Positions 1 through 7,801 of a DNA stretch of 64,000 nt are shown piece by piece; the first letter of the stretch is position 1; every line of letters begins with the position of its first letter. The notes beneath the pieces are model-generated. The model ran no database searches. It was not told where the DNA came from and worked only from the letters and a program-made list of their open reading frames with translations. The translations under genes were made by a program, and so were the position numbers. The stretch is from positions 1 to 64,000 of the forward strand of contig NZ_JAMWEG010000022.1 in assembly GCF_025460765.1 (NCBI RefSeq). The letters are read 5' to 3'. The DNA is from Micromonospora sp. MA102 (lineage in GTDB: Bacteria > Actinomycetota > Actinomycetes > Mycobacteriales > Micromonosporaceae).

Positions 1-171
1 CGACACTTCGGATCAGCCACTTCCCGGACCCGCAACACCGACGCTACGCCGGCCCATCCGCTCCCGGAAGCGCACCTCTCCTAACGCCCTGAACCCGGTC
101 TATTGACATAGAGGGGAGCCAGATGAGGATGCCTGGGGCGAGGCGGAAGCCGACCCGGATATGTTCGGCGG

Positions 172-813
172 ATGAGCGACCAGTTGCCCAGCGGCGGTAT
201 CGAGGTGTCGCCCGGCGACGTCGAGGCACTCGAAGCCCGCTGGGCGGGATGCTGGACGCCGCAGGATGTCGCACGCCGCCTGGCCGGAATCTCCGTGCCT
301 TGGTACGTGGCGGCAGGTTGGGCTCTGGACCTGTTCCGCGGTAGCCAAACCCGCGAGCACCACGACATTGAGATCGGCGTGCCGGGCGGGCAATTCCAGG
401 AGATTCGCGAGCGCTTTGCCGAGTTCGCTTTCGACGCGGTCGGCGACGCTCGGATCTGGGAATCAGCGACGCCGCAGGTGCTGAGTGCCACTCGACAAAC
501 GTGGCTGCGCGACCCGGCGACGGGACGCTATCTACTCGATGTCTTCCGTGAGCCGCACGACGGCGACTTCTGGATCTGCCGGAGAGACGAGACGATCAGG
601 CGGCCCTACGCAGAGATCATCCGGCACACCCCGAACCGGATCCCATACTTGGTCCCTGAGCTCGTTCTGCTCTTCAAGGCCAAGCACGTACGCCCAAAAG
701 ACCAGGCCGACTTCGACGGCACGCTGCCGCTGCTGACTCCGACCCAACGCCAGATGCTGTCCAGGCTGCTGGCACAGGTGCATCCCGGCCATGCCTGGCT
801 GGCGGCCCTATAG
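172..813 (+). CDS. Aminoglycoside-adenylyltransferase-like nucleotidyltransferase
   Basis: A 213-residue protein of the minimal nucleotidyltransferase type found in AadB/Lnu-like antibiotic adenylyltransferases and many uncharacterised homologues. The active-site signature is visible at residues about 45-67: GWALDLFRG followed by REHHDIEIG. The D-I-E pair supplies the metal-binding carboxylates and the tryptophan/aspartate motif packs the nucleotide. A long C-terminal helical part with LVPELVLLFKAKHVRPKDQADFD (a family-typical K/D motif) completes the fold. The ATG at 172 has only a weak upstream GGCGG. The substrate cannot be told from sequence; antibiotic modification is possible but unproven. 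The gene stands alone, with no partner gene close by. Confidence 0.82.
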   Translation: MSDQLPSGGIEVSPGDVEALEARWAGCWTPQDVARRLAGISVPWYVAAGWALDLFRGSQTREHHDIEIGVPGGQFQEIRERFAEFAFDAVGDARIWESATPQVLSATRQTWLRDPATGRYLLDVFREPHDGDFWICRRDETIRRPYAEIIRHTPNRIPYLVPELVLLFKAKHVRPKDQADFDGTLPLLTPTQRQMLSRLLAQVHPGHAWLAAL

Positions 814-1026
814 TCGCGTCCCGCAGCGAGCCACAGCACCAGTGACCCGGCACGGCTGCACACCGAATCTCGGCTACTTGTTTTCATCTGCCCAAGACCA
901 CGGCCATGGGTGTGCTCTACCGTCTTCCACCCTGCGAACGGAGCGCGACGGATGGCCGGACGCCGGGGCGCGTCCCGCGGCAGGTCAGTGCATCCGGGCG
1001 CGGCGGTGTGCCGGACGGCATTGTGC

Positions 1027-1452
1027 TCAGAAGCCTCGAAAGACGCCGTCCGGGCCTGCCGACCGCGCGAACTCAAAGAAGTCCATGTTCGCGATCGACA
1101 GGTTGTTTTCGATCGCTTGGACCTGCCGTGGCAGCGTCCTGAAGGGACCCGTTTCGTCCCCGTCGTTCAGATTGACCACGAGCAGGGGACGTTCCGGCAG
1201 CGAGACGGTGACGGTGTCGACGACGAACACGACCGGGTGCCGGTACCGACGCGGGTAAGCGCGAGGATAGCCGGCTGCGATTGCCGTCTCGCTGAGGCCA
1301 ATCAGCGCTCGGTCCTCGACGAACTCGACACCGGCCACGAAACCCTCCTCCGTGGGGCTGACGATCTCGTCCTTGAGTTGCTCCCACAGACCGTCGTCGC
1401 TGAAGTCCGCACGTACGACCGGAACGCACCGCGTCTCTGGCAGATCAGCCAC
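1027..1452 (-). CDS. DUF6924 domain protein
   Basis: A 141-residue protein read from a GTG start. The N-terminal pattern MADLPETRCVPVVRADFSDD and the later VVFVVDTVTVSLPERPLLVVNL match my recollection of the DUF6924 family, small actinobacterial proteins of unknown role. It is soluble, acidic and has no signal peptide or membrane segment. FRTLPRQVQAIENNLSIANMDF is the conserved C-terminal block, which members of the family use in full, so the gene looks intact. It is flanked on both sides by stretches without clear genes, so context gives no function. Confidence 0.72.
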   Translation of the reverse strand: MADLPETRCVPVVRADFSDDGLWEQLKDEIVSPTEEGFVAGVEFVEDRALIGLSETAIAAGYPRAYPRRYRHPVVFVVDTVTVSLPERPLLVVNLNDGDETGPFRTLPRQVQAIENNLSIANMDFFEFARSAGPDGVFRGF

Positions 1453-2029
1453 AGGAAAAGCGTAGCGAGACCGGACGTTCCTCCGCGCGACAGGGGCGCA
1501 TTGTTCTCGGCACGTCCGGAAGCAGGACGCCGGGGGAAGCGGTCACCGTCTGTGACCCGGTCGGCAGATGCGGATGTCGCTCGGTCACGCGTCCCCTGAC
1601 TGGCCTTCTCCGCGACAGTGGGACCCACCCGTGCGCAACCGCCGGACCCACCCCCGTGCAGGCGGCTCCTGTTACTGCGAGAAGCGGACCACCAAGCCGT
1701 CGCGTGGCCACGCAGCTTCTAGGGGACACGTCGTCCGACGGGGGGCGCTGCCCACCGGCGCGCCCACCGGCGATCAGCGGTTCAAGACCACCTGGTCTCA
1801 CCGGCACGGTCGACGAAACGCCCGGAGCGAGACCTAGCCAGTCAGCGGTGCGCGGGACGAAGAGCTTGTCCAGATAGGGCACGAGCCAGCTCCAGATCCA
1901 CGGGAGTGCGCGACTCGGCAACGCCCTGTTGTCGGCCGGCCTCGTCGACACACTCCGACTCGTGGCGCCGTTGGTGTCGAGGCCGAGGTGGCGCTCTTTG
2001 GACGTGGGGCGCTTCGTCCGGGATCAGGC
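1453..2029. other. Stretch with no supported gene
   Basis: About 580 bases between the DUF6924 gene and the EthD-like gene. Open frames exist on both strands, but none has a recognisable fold, a ribosome binding site or consistent third-position GC. A minus-strand frame near 1800-1900 reads LPWIWSWLVPYLDKLFV, which could be a scrap of a decayed gene, but I cannot name it. The text CGCATTGTTCTCGGCACGTCCGG near 1500 partly resembles the start of the 47-bp repeat seen at 6988 and 8056. Confidence 0.5.
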
Positions 2030-2341
2030 TCAGCCGGTGCCGTGTTGCACCGTGTAGTGGATGACGACCGCACCACCGGTGGCGTAGTTGGCGACATCGG
2101 CGGTCACCTGCTGGCCGTGCGGCGACGCTCTCGCCGCGTTCATGGTCGCAGCGTCAGCGAATTCGGCTTCGAAGATCGCGAAGTATGGCGCTTGTCCCTG
2201 TGTGGCTGCGACGTCGAAGCTGTAGCGCCACGCGAGCAGCCCGGGCAGGCGGGTGACCAGCGGAAGGTGGTTGGTCACGTAGTGGTCGCGGAAGTGGTCG
2301 GGGTCGGCGGGGTGGGGGTACAGGACCACCAGCTTGTGCAT
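2030..2341 (-). CDS. EthD-family protein
   Basis: A 103-residue single-domain alpha/beta-barrel-like protein starting MHKLVVLYPHPADPDHFRDH, the hallmark opening of EthD proteins (short beta strand, P-x-D-P-x-x-F-x-x-x-Y/H, then H-x-P-L). The second half, YFAIFEAEFADAATMNAARASPHGQQV, matches the conserved return strand and helix. The ATG at 2341 was chosen because GGAGG lies six bases upstream; longer readings to 2497 add a low-complexity tail. EthD members often act with monooxygenases or as small ligand-binding dimeric proteins; the role here is unknown. No operon partner is evident. Confidence 0.85.
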   Translation of the reverse strand: MHKLVVLYPHPADPDHFRDHYVTNHLPLVTRLPGLLAWRYSFDVAATQGQAPYFAIFEAEFADAATMNAARASPHGQQVTADVANYATGGAVVIHYTVQHGTG

Positions 2342-2534
2342 GAGAACCTCCGTTGAGTAGCTGGCGACCGGTACACCCGGGGATTTCGAGCCGTTGCCTG
2401 TACGGGTACCACCGCGAACACCGGCTGCCTTCGACGACGGCGGTGTGAGCCTGGGTTGGGCGGCGCGGATCGCGGGCACGGAGCCAACGGCCCGCATCGG
2501 CGACGATCAGATCGAATCGTTCGGCTCCTTTGGT

Positions 2535-3593
2535 CTACGGGTGCGTCCTGTCCAGCCAGTCGGTGATGAGGGGGATGGCGTCGCTGAGGGTGTCGGCGCG
2601 GTGGTGTGCGTCGGCGAGTTCGTCGTCACGGTGGGTGGTGCGTACGGCGATCACCGTCATGCCTGCGGTACGGGCTGCTGCTACGCCGGCGGGAGCGTCC
2701 TCGATCACCAGGCAGTCGGACGCCGCCACGTTGAGGAGTTGGGCCGCGCGCAGGTAGCCCTCCGGATCGGGTTTGCCGCGTCGGACCTGGCTGCTGTCGA
2801 CCAGGACCGGAGGATCGGGTAGCCCACCGGCACGCAGGCGGTGTAGGACCGTGGCCGTTCGGCCTGAGGTCACGACGCCCCACCGCCGGTCCTTCAGCAG
2901 GCCCAACACGGCGGCGGCGTCGGGGTACACGGGAAAGTTGCCGTCTTCGTGGGTCATGAGTTCCCTGATCAGCCGGTATTCGGCGGCGGCGTCGAGGTGT
3001 GGCGCCACCACCTGGATGGTGTCCACGGCCCGGCGGCCGTGGGTGTGTGACCAGACCAGATCTGGATCGAGGTTGCGGTGGTCCGCCCATCGGCTCCAGA
3101 TCCGGCGGTACGCGGGGTACGAATCGACGAGCACGCCGTCGACGTCGAACAACACTGCCCTGTCGGTAGGGCCCGCGCCGATGTCGTGGAGGTGATGCAG
3201 CCCTTCGTGCGCGGCCTGCCGCACCATCCACAGGACGCAGCGGCGTTCCCGAGGGAGCCGGACGGCGCAGCGGCTCCACTGCGGTTCGCTGATCTCGCTC
3301 GCGAGGGCGGCGAACCGGTCAGCGTTCCGTTCGAGGTCCAGCAGTACGGCGGCCAGCGGTTGCTGGTTGTAGGCGCGCTGTGCGGCGCCCTCGTCGTTGC
3401 GCATCGGCTCGAGCGTGGGCTCGTGCTCGGTCAGCGCGCGGCGAACCCGGGTCTCGTAGACGTCGTAGACGTCGCGGACATGGCAGGCGTACTCCAGCGC
3501 CGACCGGAGGGCCGCCGACGGGGTCAAGTCGCCGTATCGCAGACCACACGATTCGCAGTGGTGGTCCTTCTCCGGCAGCGGCGGGAGCGTCAT
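2535..3593 (-). CDS. DinB-like domain fused to HAD phosphatase
   Basis: A 352-residue two-domain protein. Residues 1-138 form a shortened DinB/mycothiol-isomerase-like four-helix domain: C13-x-x-C16, the block SALEYACHVRD and the metal-site motif HEGLHHLHDIG (H129, H133, H134, H136). Residues 145-350 are a complete HAD-superfamily phosphatase: nucleophile D150-x-D152 in VLFDVDGVLVDS, a threonine/serine motif VVTSGR, a lysine motif RRGKPDPEGY, and the acidic motif VIEDAPAGVAAARTAGM. Both domains normally exist as separate proteins. No stop or frameshift separates them, so the fusion seems real. Divergent from the HxlR gene across 119 bases. Substrate unknown; a phosphatase of small phospho-compounds is the safe call. 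Confidence 0.87.
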   Translation of the reverse strand: MTLPPLPEKDHHCESCGLRYGDLTPSAALRSALEYACHVRDVYDVYETRVRRALTEHEPTLEPMRNDEGAAQRAYNQQPLAAVLLDLERNADRFAALASEISEPQWSRCAVRLPRERRCVLWMVRQAAHEGLHHLHDIGAGPTDRAVLFDVDGVLVDSYPAYRRIWSRWADHRNLDPDLVWSHTHGRRAVDTIQVVAPHLDAAAEYRLIRELMTHEDGNFPVYPDAAAVLGLLKDRRWGVVTSGRTATVLHRLRAGGLPDPPVLVDSSQVRRGKPDPEGYLRAAQLLNVAASDCLVIEDAPAGVAAARTAGMTVIAVRTTHRDDELADAHHRADTLSDAIPLITDWLDRTHP

Positions 3594-3637
3594 CGCACCG
3601 CCACGCCGCGCAGTCGCCTCACGAAGCCTTCCCCTAT

Positions 3638-3658
3638 CGCTTCGGAAATCGAATCACC
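3638..3658 (+). promoter_or_regulatory. HxlR-type operator box 1
   Basis: The sequence GCTTCGGAAATCGAATCACC (3639-3658) lies in the divergent region between the DinB-HAD gene and the HxlR gene. It recurs as GCTTCTGAATCCGAATCACC at 4106-4125 (17 of 20 identical), and its first 18 bases (from 3638) match 4080-4097 at 16 of 18. Each has a TTC...GAA dyad. Recurrence ahead of the regulator and of the next gene is what one expects of an autoregulated HxlR operator. Confidence 0.6.
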
Positions 3659-3712
3659 ACAGCGGACGGTACTGTATCGAAGTTCGAAGCATCAAGAGGG
3701 GCGGCACAGGCG

Positions 3713-4057
3713 ATGACGGCACCCAGGCCAGGCCGGCCGGTACGCGGATCGAGCACCGGGCGACCCCTCATGGCCGCCCTCGACCTGTTCGGCCGCCGCT
3801 GGAACCTGCGCATCGTCTGGGAGCTGCGGCACGAGCCGGTCGGGTTCCGCGCGTTGCAGCAGCGCTGCGACAACATGTCCTCCAGCGTCCTGCGGCAACG
3901 GCTGACCGAGCTCCTTGACGCCCGCCTCGTCGCCCAGCAGCCGGACGCGGCCTACACGCTCACCGAGCTGGGCCGCGGCGCCTACCAGGCATTGCGCCCG
4001 CTCGCCCGCTGGTCCGACGCGTGGGCCTCGGCCTTGGGCGAGGACGGCGAACACTGA
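3713..4057 (+). CDS. HxlR-family winged-helix regulator
   Basis: A 114-residue winged-helix repressor/activator. The family signature is clear: ALDLFGRRWNLRIVWEL (helix 1 and the W of the HxlR core), FRALQQRCDNMSSSVLRQRLTELLDARLV (recognition helix) and YTLTELGRGAYQALRPLARW (wing and dimer helix). The ATG at 3713 is favoured because the family normally begins shortly before this block. HxlR proteins typically sense aldehydes, quinones or oxidants and control neighbouring detoxification or catabolic genes. Here it precedes a carboxymuconolactone-decarboxylase-like gene and a PhzF gene, and boxes of the same sequence lie before both units. Confidence 0.92.
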   Translation: MTAPRPGRPVRGSSTGRPLMAALDLFGRRWNLRIVWELRHEPVGFRALQQRCDNMSSSVLRQRLTELLDARLVAQQPDAAYTLTELGRGAYQALRPLARWSDAWASALGEDGEH

Positions 4058-4079
4058 ACCCTGAAGCGCCGACCCCTGG

Positions 4080-4125
4080 CGCTTCGGAAACCAAATCGCT
4101 ACGGTGCTTCTGAATCCGAATCACC
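4080..4125 (+). promoter_or_regulatory. HxlR-type operator boxes 2 and 3
   Basis: Two further copies of the box seen at 3638: CGCTTCGGAAACCAAATC at 4080-4097 and GCTTCTGAATCCGAATCACC at 4106-4125. They are 26 bases apart and fill the space between the HxlR stop codon and the GTG of the carboxymuconolactone-type gene at 4137, so they would sit across the promoter or transcription start of the 4137-5560 pair. Confidence 0.58.
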
Positions 4126-4136
4126 TGGAGGGGGCT

Positions 4137-4703
4137 GTGGCCCGCATCCCAGCGCTCGAACCGCCATTCACGCCAGACGTGGCGGCACAACTCGCCACGA
4201 TGACGCCGGCTGGCGTGCCTCCCATCGGCCTTTTCCGGACATTGGCCAAGAACTTGCCGATGACCGTCGCGATGAGCCACTTGGGCAGGTATGAACTCGG
4301 CCGTGACCTGACCCTGACACTCCGAGAGCGGGAGATCGCCATCCTGCGCACCTGCGCGCGCTGCGGCTGCGAATACGAGTGGGGCGTCCACGTGATGGTC
4401 TTCGCTGACCGCGCTGCACTCACGGCGGCCGAGGTCACCTCGCTCACCCACGGGCGCCCTGACGATCCCTGCTGGACGGCCGGCCGCGAAGCCACGCTCA
4501 TCCGGATGGTGGACGCCCTGCACGACTCGTGCGACATCAACGACGCACTGTGGCGATCCGCGCAGGAGTCGTTCGACGAGCGGCAACTGCTCGACGTGCT
4601 CCTGCTGTGCGGGTGGTACCACGCGATCTGCTTCGCCGCCCGCGCCGCTCGCGTCGACCTCGAGGCCGGTGCTCCCCGCTTCGCCGACGTCACACCCACC
4701 TGA
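4137..4703 (+). CDS. Carboxymuconolactone decarboxylase (AhpD-like) family protein
   Basis: A 188-residue all-helical protein of the CMD/AhpD fold. The redox/catalytic region reads LREREIAILRTCARCGCEYEWGVHVMVF, with a C-x-x-C pair and the downstream histidine that define the family, followed by helices ending LLDVLLLCGWYHAICFAARA. The GTG at 4137 was chosen over the ATG at 4104: GGAGGGGG lies directly before it, and the upstream extension runs through an operator-like repeat. Members are gamma-carboxymuconolactone decarboxylases or peroxidase-like reductants; the CARC pair favours a redox role, but the call is family level. Its stop overlaps the ATG of the PhzF gene (TGATG), so the two are translationally coupled. 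Confidence 0.88.
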   Translation: MARIPALEPPFTPDVAAQLATMTPAGVPPIGLFRTLAKNLPMTVAMSHLGRYELGRDLTLTLREREIAILRTCARCGCEYEWGVHVMVFADRAALTAAEVTSLTHGRPDDPCWTAGREATLIRMVDALHDSCDINDALWRSAQESFDERQLLDVLLLCGWYHAICFAARAARVDLEAGAPRFADVTPT

Positions 4704-5560
4704 TGGCCGGCCCACCGGTGGCAGTGGTGAACGCCTGCACCCGCGACGGGCACGGCGGCAGCCCCACCGCGGTCGTGATCGACGACGCCACGCTCACCGA
4801 CGGCGACCGGCACGCCATCACCCGTAGGACCGGCACCTCCCACACCGCGTTCGTCGACACCGGCACAGCCGGCACGCCCACGGTGCGCTTCTTCACCAAC
4901 GCCGGGGAACTCACGAACTGCGGCCATGGCACCATCGCCGCGCAAGCCGTCCTACTGCACCGCAGCGGCGCCACCGAACACCACGGGCGCCAGCACACCG
5001 CTGGCCGCACCTTCGCCACGACCGCCATCCGCCGTCGCGAAGGCGTCGAAGTCTGGTTCGACCAAGGCGCCATCGCCCTGGCCGACGACGGCGACGCCAC
5101 CGGTGGTCGCATCATCGCGGCCCTCGGCCTGCAACGAGCGGACATCGCCGCCGGCGTACGAGTCGCTTCGCCGGGCACGCCACGACTGCTCGTCCCCGTC
5201 CAGGATCACGGGACGCTGCAGTCCATGCAGCCCGACTTCGATCGGCTGGCAACCGAGTGCCGGCGGCTCGGGTATCTCGGCTGCTTCACCTACGCACTCT
5301 CGCCGACCACAAGAACGGCGGCAGCCCGCATGTTCGCCCCCGCGATCGGGGTCAACGAGGACATCGCGAACGCCAACAGTGTCGGCTGCCTCGCCGCCCA
5401 CCTCCTCGACACCTCCGGCAACGGCGACATCGAAGTCCACCAGGGTGACACGCTCAAGATGCCATCATCGATCTCCGCGAGCGCGACCCGTACCGGATCC
5501 GGCATCGTCGCGAGAATCGGCGGAGTGGTCGACCTCGGCCCGCCCATCGTTCTCAGCTGA
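4703..5560 (+). CDS. PhzF-family isomerase/epimerase
   Basis: A 285-residue protein of the PhzF/DapF-like fold. Diagnostic blocks are VAVVNACTRDGHGGSPTAVV near the N terminus, the catalytic-loop region FFTNAGELTNCGHGTIAAQA (replacing the usual E-x-x-x-CGHAT), and ARMFAPAIGVNEDIANANSVGCLAAHLL in the second lobe. PhzF relatives catalyse isomerisation of small acids such as dihydrohydroxyanthranilate in phenazine synthesis, but most family members have other, unknown substrates. The start overlaps the previous stop. The cluster with HxlR, a CMD protein and a ring-cleavage dioxygenase suggests aromatic or quinone metabolism rather than phenazine synthesis, for which no other gene is present. Confidence 0.88.
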   Translation: MAGPPVAVVNACTRDGHGGSPTAVVIDDATLTDGDRHAITRRTGTSHTAFVDTGTAGTPTVRFFTNAGELTNCGHGTIAAQAVLLHRSGATEHHGRQHTAGRTFATTAIRRREGVEVWFDQGAIALADDGDATGGRIIAALGLQRADIAAGVRVASPGTPRLLVPVQDHGTLQSMQPDFDRLATECRRLGYLGCFTYALSPTTRTAAARMFAPAIGVNEDIANANSVGCLAAHLLDTSGNGDIEVHQGDTLKMPSSISASATRTGSGIVARIGGVVDLGPPIVLS

Positions 5561-5604
5561 GACATCAAGCGATCCGCGCCCGCCCTCGGGCTCGAAGTAG
5601 TCGG

Positions 5605-6402
5605 GTGTCTCATCTGCCACCACCGCCCGCGTGGGCAGAAGCATCGGTTACGCGGGTGGCGGGCGGCAAACCGCGGGCGCCGCAACGAACGGCGGACCAT
5701 ACTGGCACCGTGGAGGAGGACCTCGTCGAACTACTGGCCTCGACCGGAGTCACCTGCCGGTTGTTGGTCGAGCAGACGCAGGGCCCATACCACCGAGCTG
5801 TGCATCCCGAGCGTCGGGAGATCACCGAGGACCGCGATGGTCTCCCGCTGCGCCTCGGGCTACGCCTACTGGCGGCCGACGCCACCACCCCCCTCGCGGA
5901 CGTCCTCGTCGAGGTCTGGCAGGCCGACCACGTGGGCCGATACTCCGGCTTCCAGCCATTCGAAGCGAGGCCGGGACAGGTGGTCACCTCGGAGTCGGTG
6001 CCGCACGATGTGATCGCCGCCGGTGAGACGTACCTGCGGGGCAGCCAGCGCACCGACGAGCGCGGGATGTGCGCGTTCAACACGATCTACCCGGGCTGGT
6101 ACGCCAGCCGCACGGTGCACATCCACCTCATCGCGCACCTCGGCGACCGCTCGGTGACCACGCAGCTCTACTTCCCAGACACGGTCACCGACGAGGTGTT
6201 CAGTCGCCCGCCCTATCGGGGCCGGCCGCGGCGCGACACCACCAACGCCACCGACAGCATCTTCGCCGACGGCGGTGAGCAGATGATCCTGGCCCTGCAC
6301 GGAGATCCGACGACCGGCTACACCGGAGTCCTCTGCGTCGTCCTCGACCGGCGAGGGCGACCTGCCTCGGCTGCGGGTCCTTCGGCGGAAAGCGCCGGTT
6401 GA
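5605..6402 (+). CDS. Intradiol ring-cleavage dioxygenase
   Basis: A protein of up to 265 residues in the catechol/protocatechuate intradiol dioxygenase superfamily. Non-haem Fe(III) ligands are visible as Y113 (VGRYSG), Y166 (GWYASR) and H172/H174 (VHIHL), numbered from the GTG at 5605. The family strand ADVLVEVWQADHVGRYSG and the entry motif TQGPYHR (usually E-GPYY) are present. Expected reaction: oxygen-dependent ortho cleavage of a catechol-type ring. The start is uncertain: GTG 5605 gives a proline-rich tail, while GTG 5710 would begin nearer the conserved domain. It follows the PhzF gene by 44 bases and is probably co-transcribed with it. Confidence 0.88.
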   Translation: MSHLPPPPAWAEASVTRVAGGKPRAPQRTADHTGTVEEDLVELLASTGVTCRLLVEQTQGPYHRAVHPERREITEDRDGLPLRLGLRLLAADATTPLADVLVEVWQADHVGRYSGFQPFEARPGQVVTSESVPHDVIAAGETYLRGSQRTDERGMCAFNTIYPGWYASRTVHIHLIAHLGDRSVTTQLYFPDTVTDEVFSRPPYRGRPRRDTTNATDSIFADGGEQMILALHGDPTTGYTGVLCVVLDRRGRPASAAGPSAESAG

Positions 6403-6746
6403 TCGTGGCCAGCACGGAGCAGATCAGGGCCACCATCGAGGCTCACCTCGCCGCCGTCGGCGCCGCCGACGCTACCGCACTGGCAGATCTCTACACACCG
6501 GATGCCCGCCTGCATGACCCCGCCGGCGGATCCCCGGTCACCGGCCGAACGGCCATCGAGCAGCACTTTGCCGGCGTGCTCACCGAGCAACGGACGATGG
6601 AACTCGTCATGGTGGCGATCGCCGACCACCACGCCGCGTTCCACTTCCGCGCCACACCAGCCGAGGGCCCCACCAGAGAGGTCATCGACACCATGACGTT
6701 CGACGACCAGGCCATGATCACTTCAATGCAGGCGTACGCGAGCTGA
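6399..6746 (+). CDS. SnoaL-like (NTF2-fold) protein
   Basis: A 115-residue NTF2-like cone-fold protein: IRATIEAHLAAVGAADATALADLYTPDARLHDPAGG, then a central GRTAIEQHF helix and strands ending MTFDDQAMITSMQAYAS. This is the SnoaL/ketosteroid-isomerase-like group, small isomerases, hydrolases or binding proteins that often act with oxygenases. Translation could begin at TTG 6399, overlapping the dioxygenase stop, or at GTG 6405. The tight spacing suggests it belongs to the same transcript and may act on the ring-cleavage product, which is inference only. Confidence 0.85.
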   Translation: MIVASTEQIRATIEAHLAAVGAADATALADLYTPDARLHDPAGGSPVTGRTAIEQHFAGVLTEQRTMELVMVAIADHHAAFHFRATPAEGPTREVIDTMTFDDQAMITSMQAYAS

Positions 6747-7237
6747 AGCCAAACGCGGTCGGAGTGACCTGCGTGGCCTGCCGTCTGGCTACGTGCGAGG
6801 AACCGCTCCACCGAGGCCGCGAATGCTGAGGGGCCGTCCACACAGGGAAATCACAGGCCGTGGCTGCACCACCGGTTCGGCATTGCGCAGGAGCGCAGCC
6901 AGCCAACACGGGCGACGTGCGTATCCGGATCCGGGGATTCAGCCGCCCGGCATCGCTCGAGGAATGTCACTCCGTAACGCACTCTTCTCGGCACGACCGG
7001 GCGTCCGCCCAGGCCACGCCCGATCGGCGGCAGAAGCGGACACCGCTGGCGTACGCCGACCGGCCGACGATCCCGTGGAGCTTTTTCTCGGGATGGTGTC
7101 GGATCCGGGCCGAGTCGTTCGTAGAACGGGCGAGAGGCGGATTCTTCCGCCCGACCCGAAGCAGACGTGATGCTCAACCGGCGAGCAGGCGACGGTGACA
7201 TCCCGATCGGGTCCTACGTGCACCGGGAGGTAGAGGC
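6747..7237. other. Gene-free stretch with repeat copy A
   Basis: About 490 bases with no frame I can support on either strand. It holds the first copy of a 47-base repeat (6988-7034). Its right end is the leader of the reductase gene, with GGGAGGTAG before the ATG at 7238. Confidence 0.5.
6988..7034 (+). repeat. 47-bp intergenic repeat, copy A
   Basis: This copy begins TCGGCACGACCGGGCGTCCG and ends GGCGGCAGA. It matches 8056-8102 at 41 of 47 positions with no gap, in the same orientation. The two copies flank the DHFR-like reductase gene. No coding function is seen in either. Confidence 0.6.
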
Positions 7238-7801
7238 ATGGCCAAGCTGATCTACGTGACGAACGTGTCGCTTGACGGCTACATCGAGGACGAGCGCGGC
7301 GCATTCGACTGGTTCCCAATCGACGACGAGGTATTCGCGTTCACCACCGACCTCCTGCGGTCCGTGGGCACGTTCCTCTACGGTCGGCGCCTGTACGAAT
7401 CGATGGCCCACTGGGAAACCAACGCCGCCCTGGCCGCGCAGTCGGACCTCACGGCGGACTTCGCGAGCGCCTGGCAGGCGGCGAACAAAGTCGTCTACTC
7501 CACGACCCTCGCCGCGGTGTCAACTGCCGACACTCGACTCGAACGCCGTTTCGACCCCGCCGCGGTACACGAACTGAAGGCCACCGCCAGCAGCGATCTC
7601 ACCGTAGGAGGTGCCGACCTCGCGACGCAGGCTTTCACGGCAGGGCTGGTCGACGAGTGCCAGCTGTTCATCCTGCCCATTGTCGTCGGCGGGGGCAAGC
7701 CAGGGCTGCCGACCGGCATGCGCGCCGACCTTGAGCTCCTCGATGAGCGCCGATTCCGAAACGGCGTCGTACACCTTCGCTACCGCCCTCTCGGGCACTG
7801 A
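7238..7801 (+). CDS. Dihydrofolate reductase-like (RibD C-terminal) protein
   Basis: A 187-residue NADPH-dependent reductase-like protein of the RibD-C/DHFR fold. Family blocks are IYVTNVSLDGYIEDERGAFDWF (N-terminal strand and substrate loop), FLYGRRLYESMAHW (cofactor helix), the strand DLTVGGADLATQAFTAGLVDECQLFILPIVVGGGKP and the closing GVVHLRYRPL. Members reduce pterin- or pyrimidine-type substrates, but most actinobacterial copies are uncharacterised. ATG 7238 follows GGGAGGTAG at good spacing. The gene is isolated between two copies of a 47-bp repeat. Confidence 0.9.
   Translation: MAKLIYVTNVSLDGYIEDERGAFDWFPIDDEVFAFTTDLLRSVGTFLYGRRLYESMAHWETNAALAAQSDLTADFASAWQAANKVVYSTTLAAVSTADTRLERRFDPAAVHELKATASSDLTVGGADLATQAFTAGLVDECQLFILPIVVGGGKPGLPTGMRADLELLDERRFRNGVVHLRYRPLGH

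Noticed and set aside
1445..1951. A 168-codon minus-strand frame
   Set aside because: No recognisable domain, overlaps the DUF6924 start, no ribosome site; at most a decayed gene.
4703..5560. Phenazine biosynthesis cluster based on the PhzF-like gene
   Set aside because: No phzA/B, phzD, phzE or phzG homologue is present; PhzF-fold proteins are widespread outside phenazine pathways.
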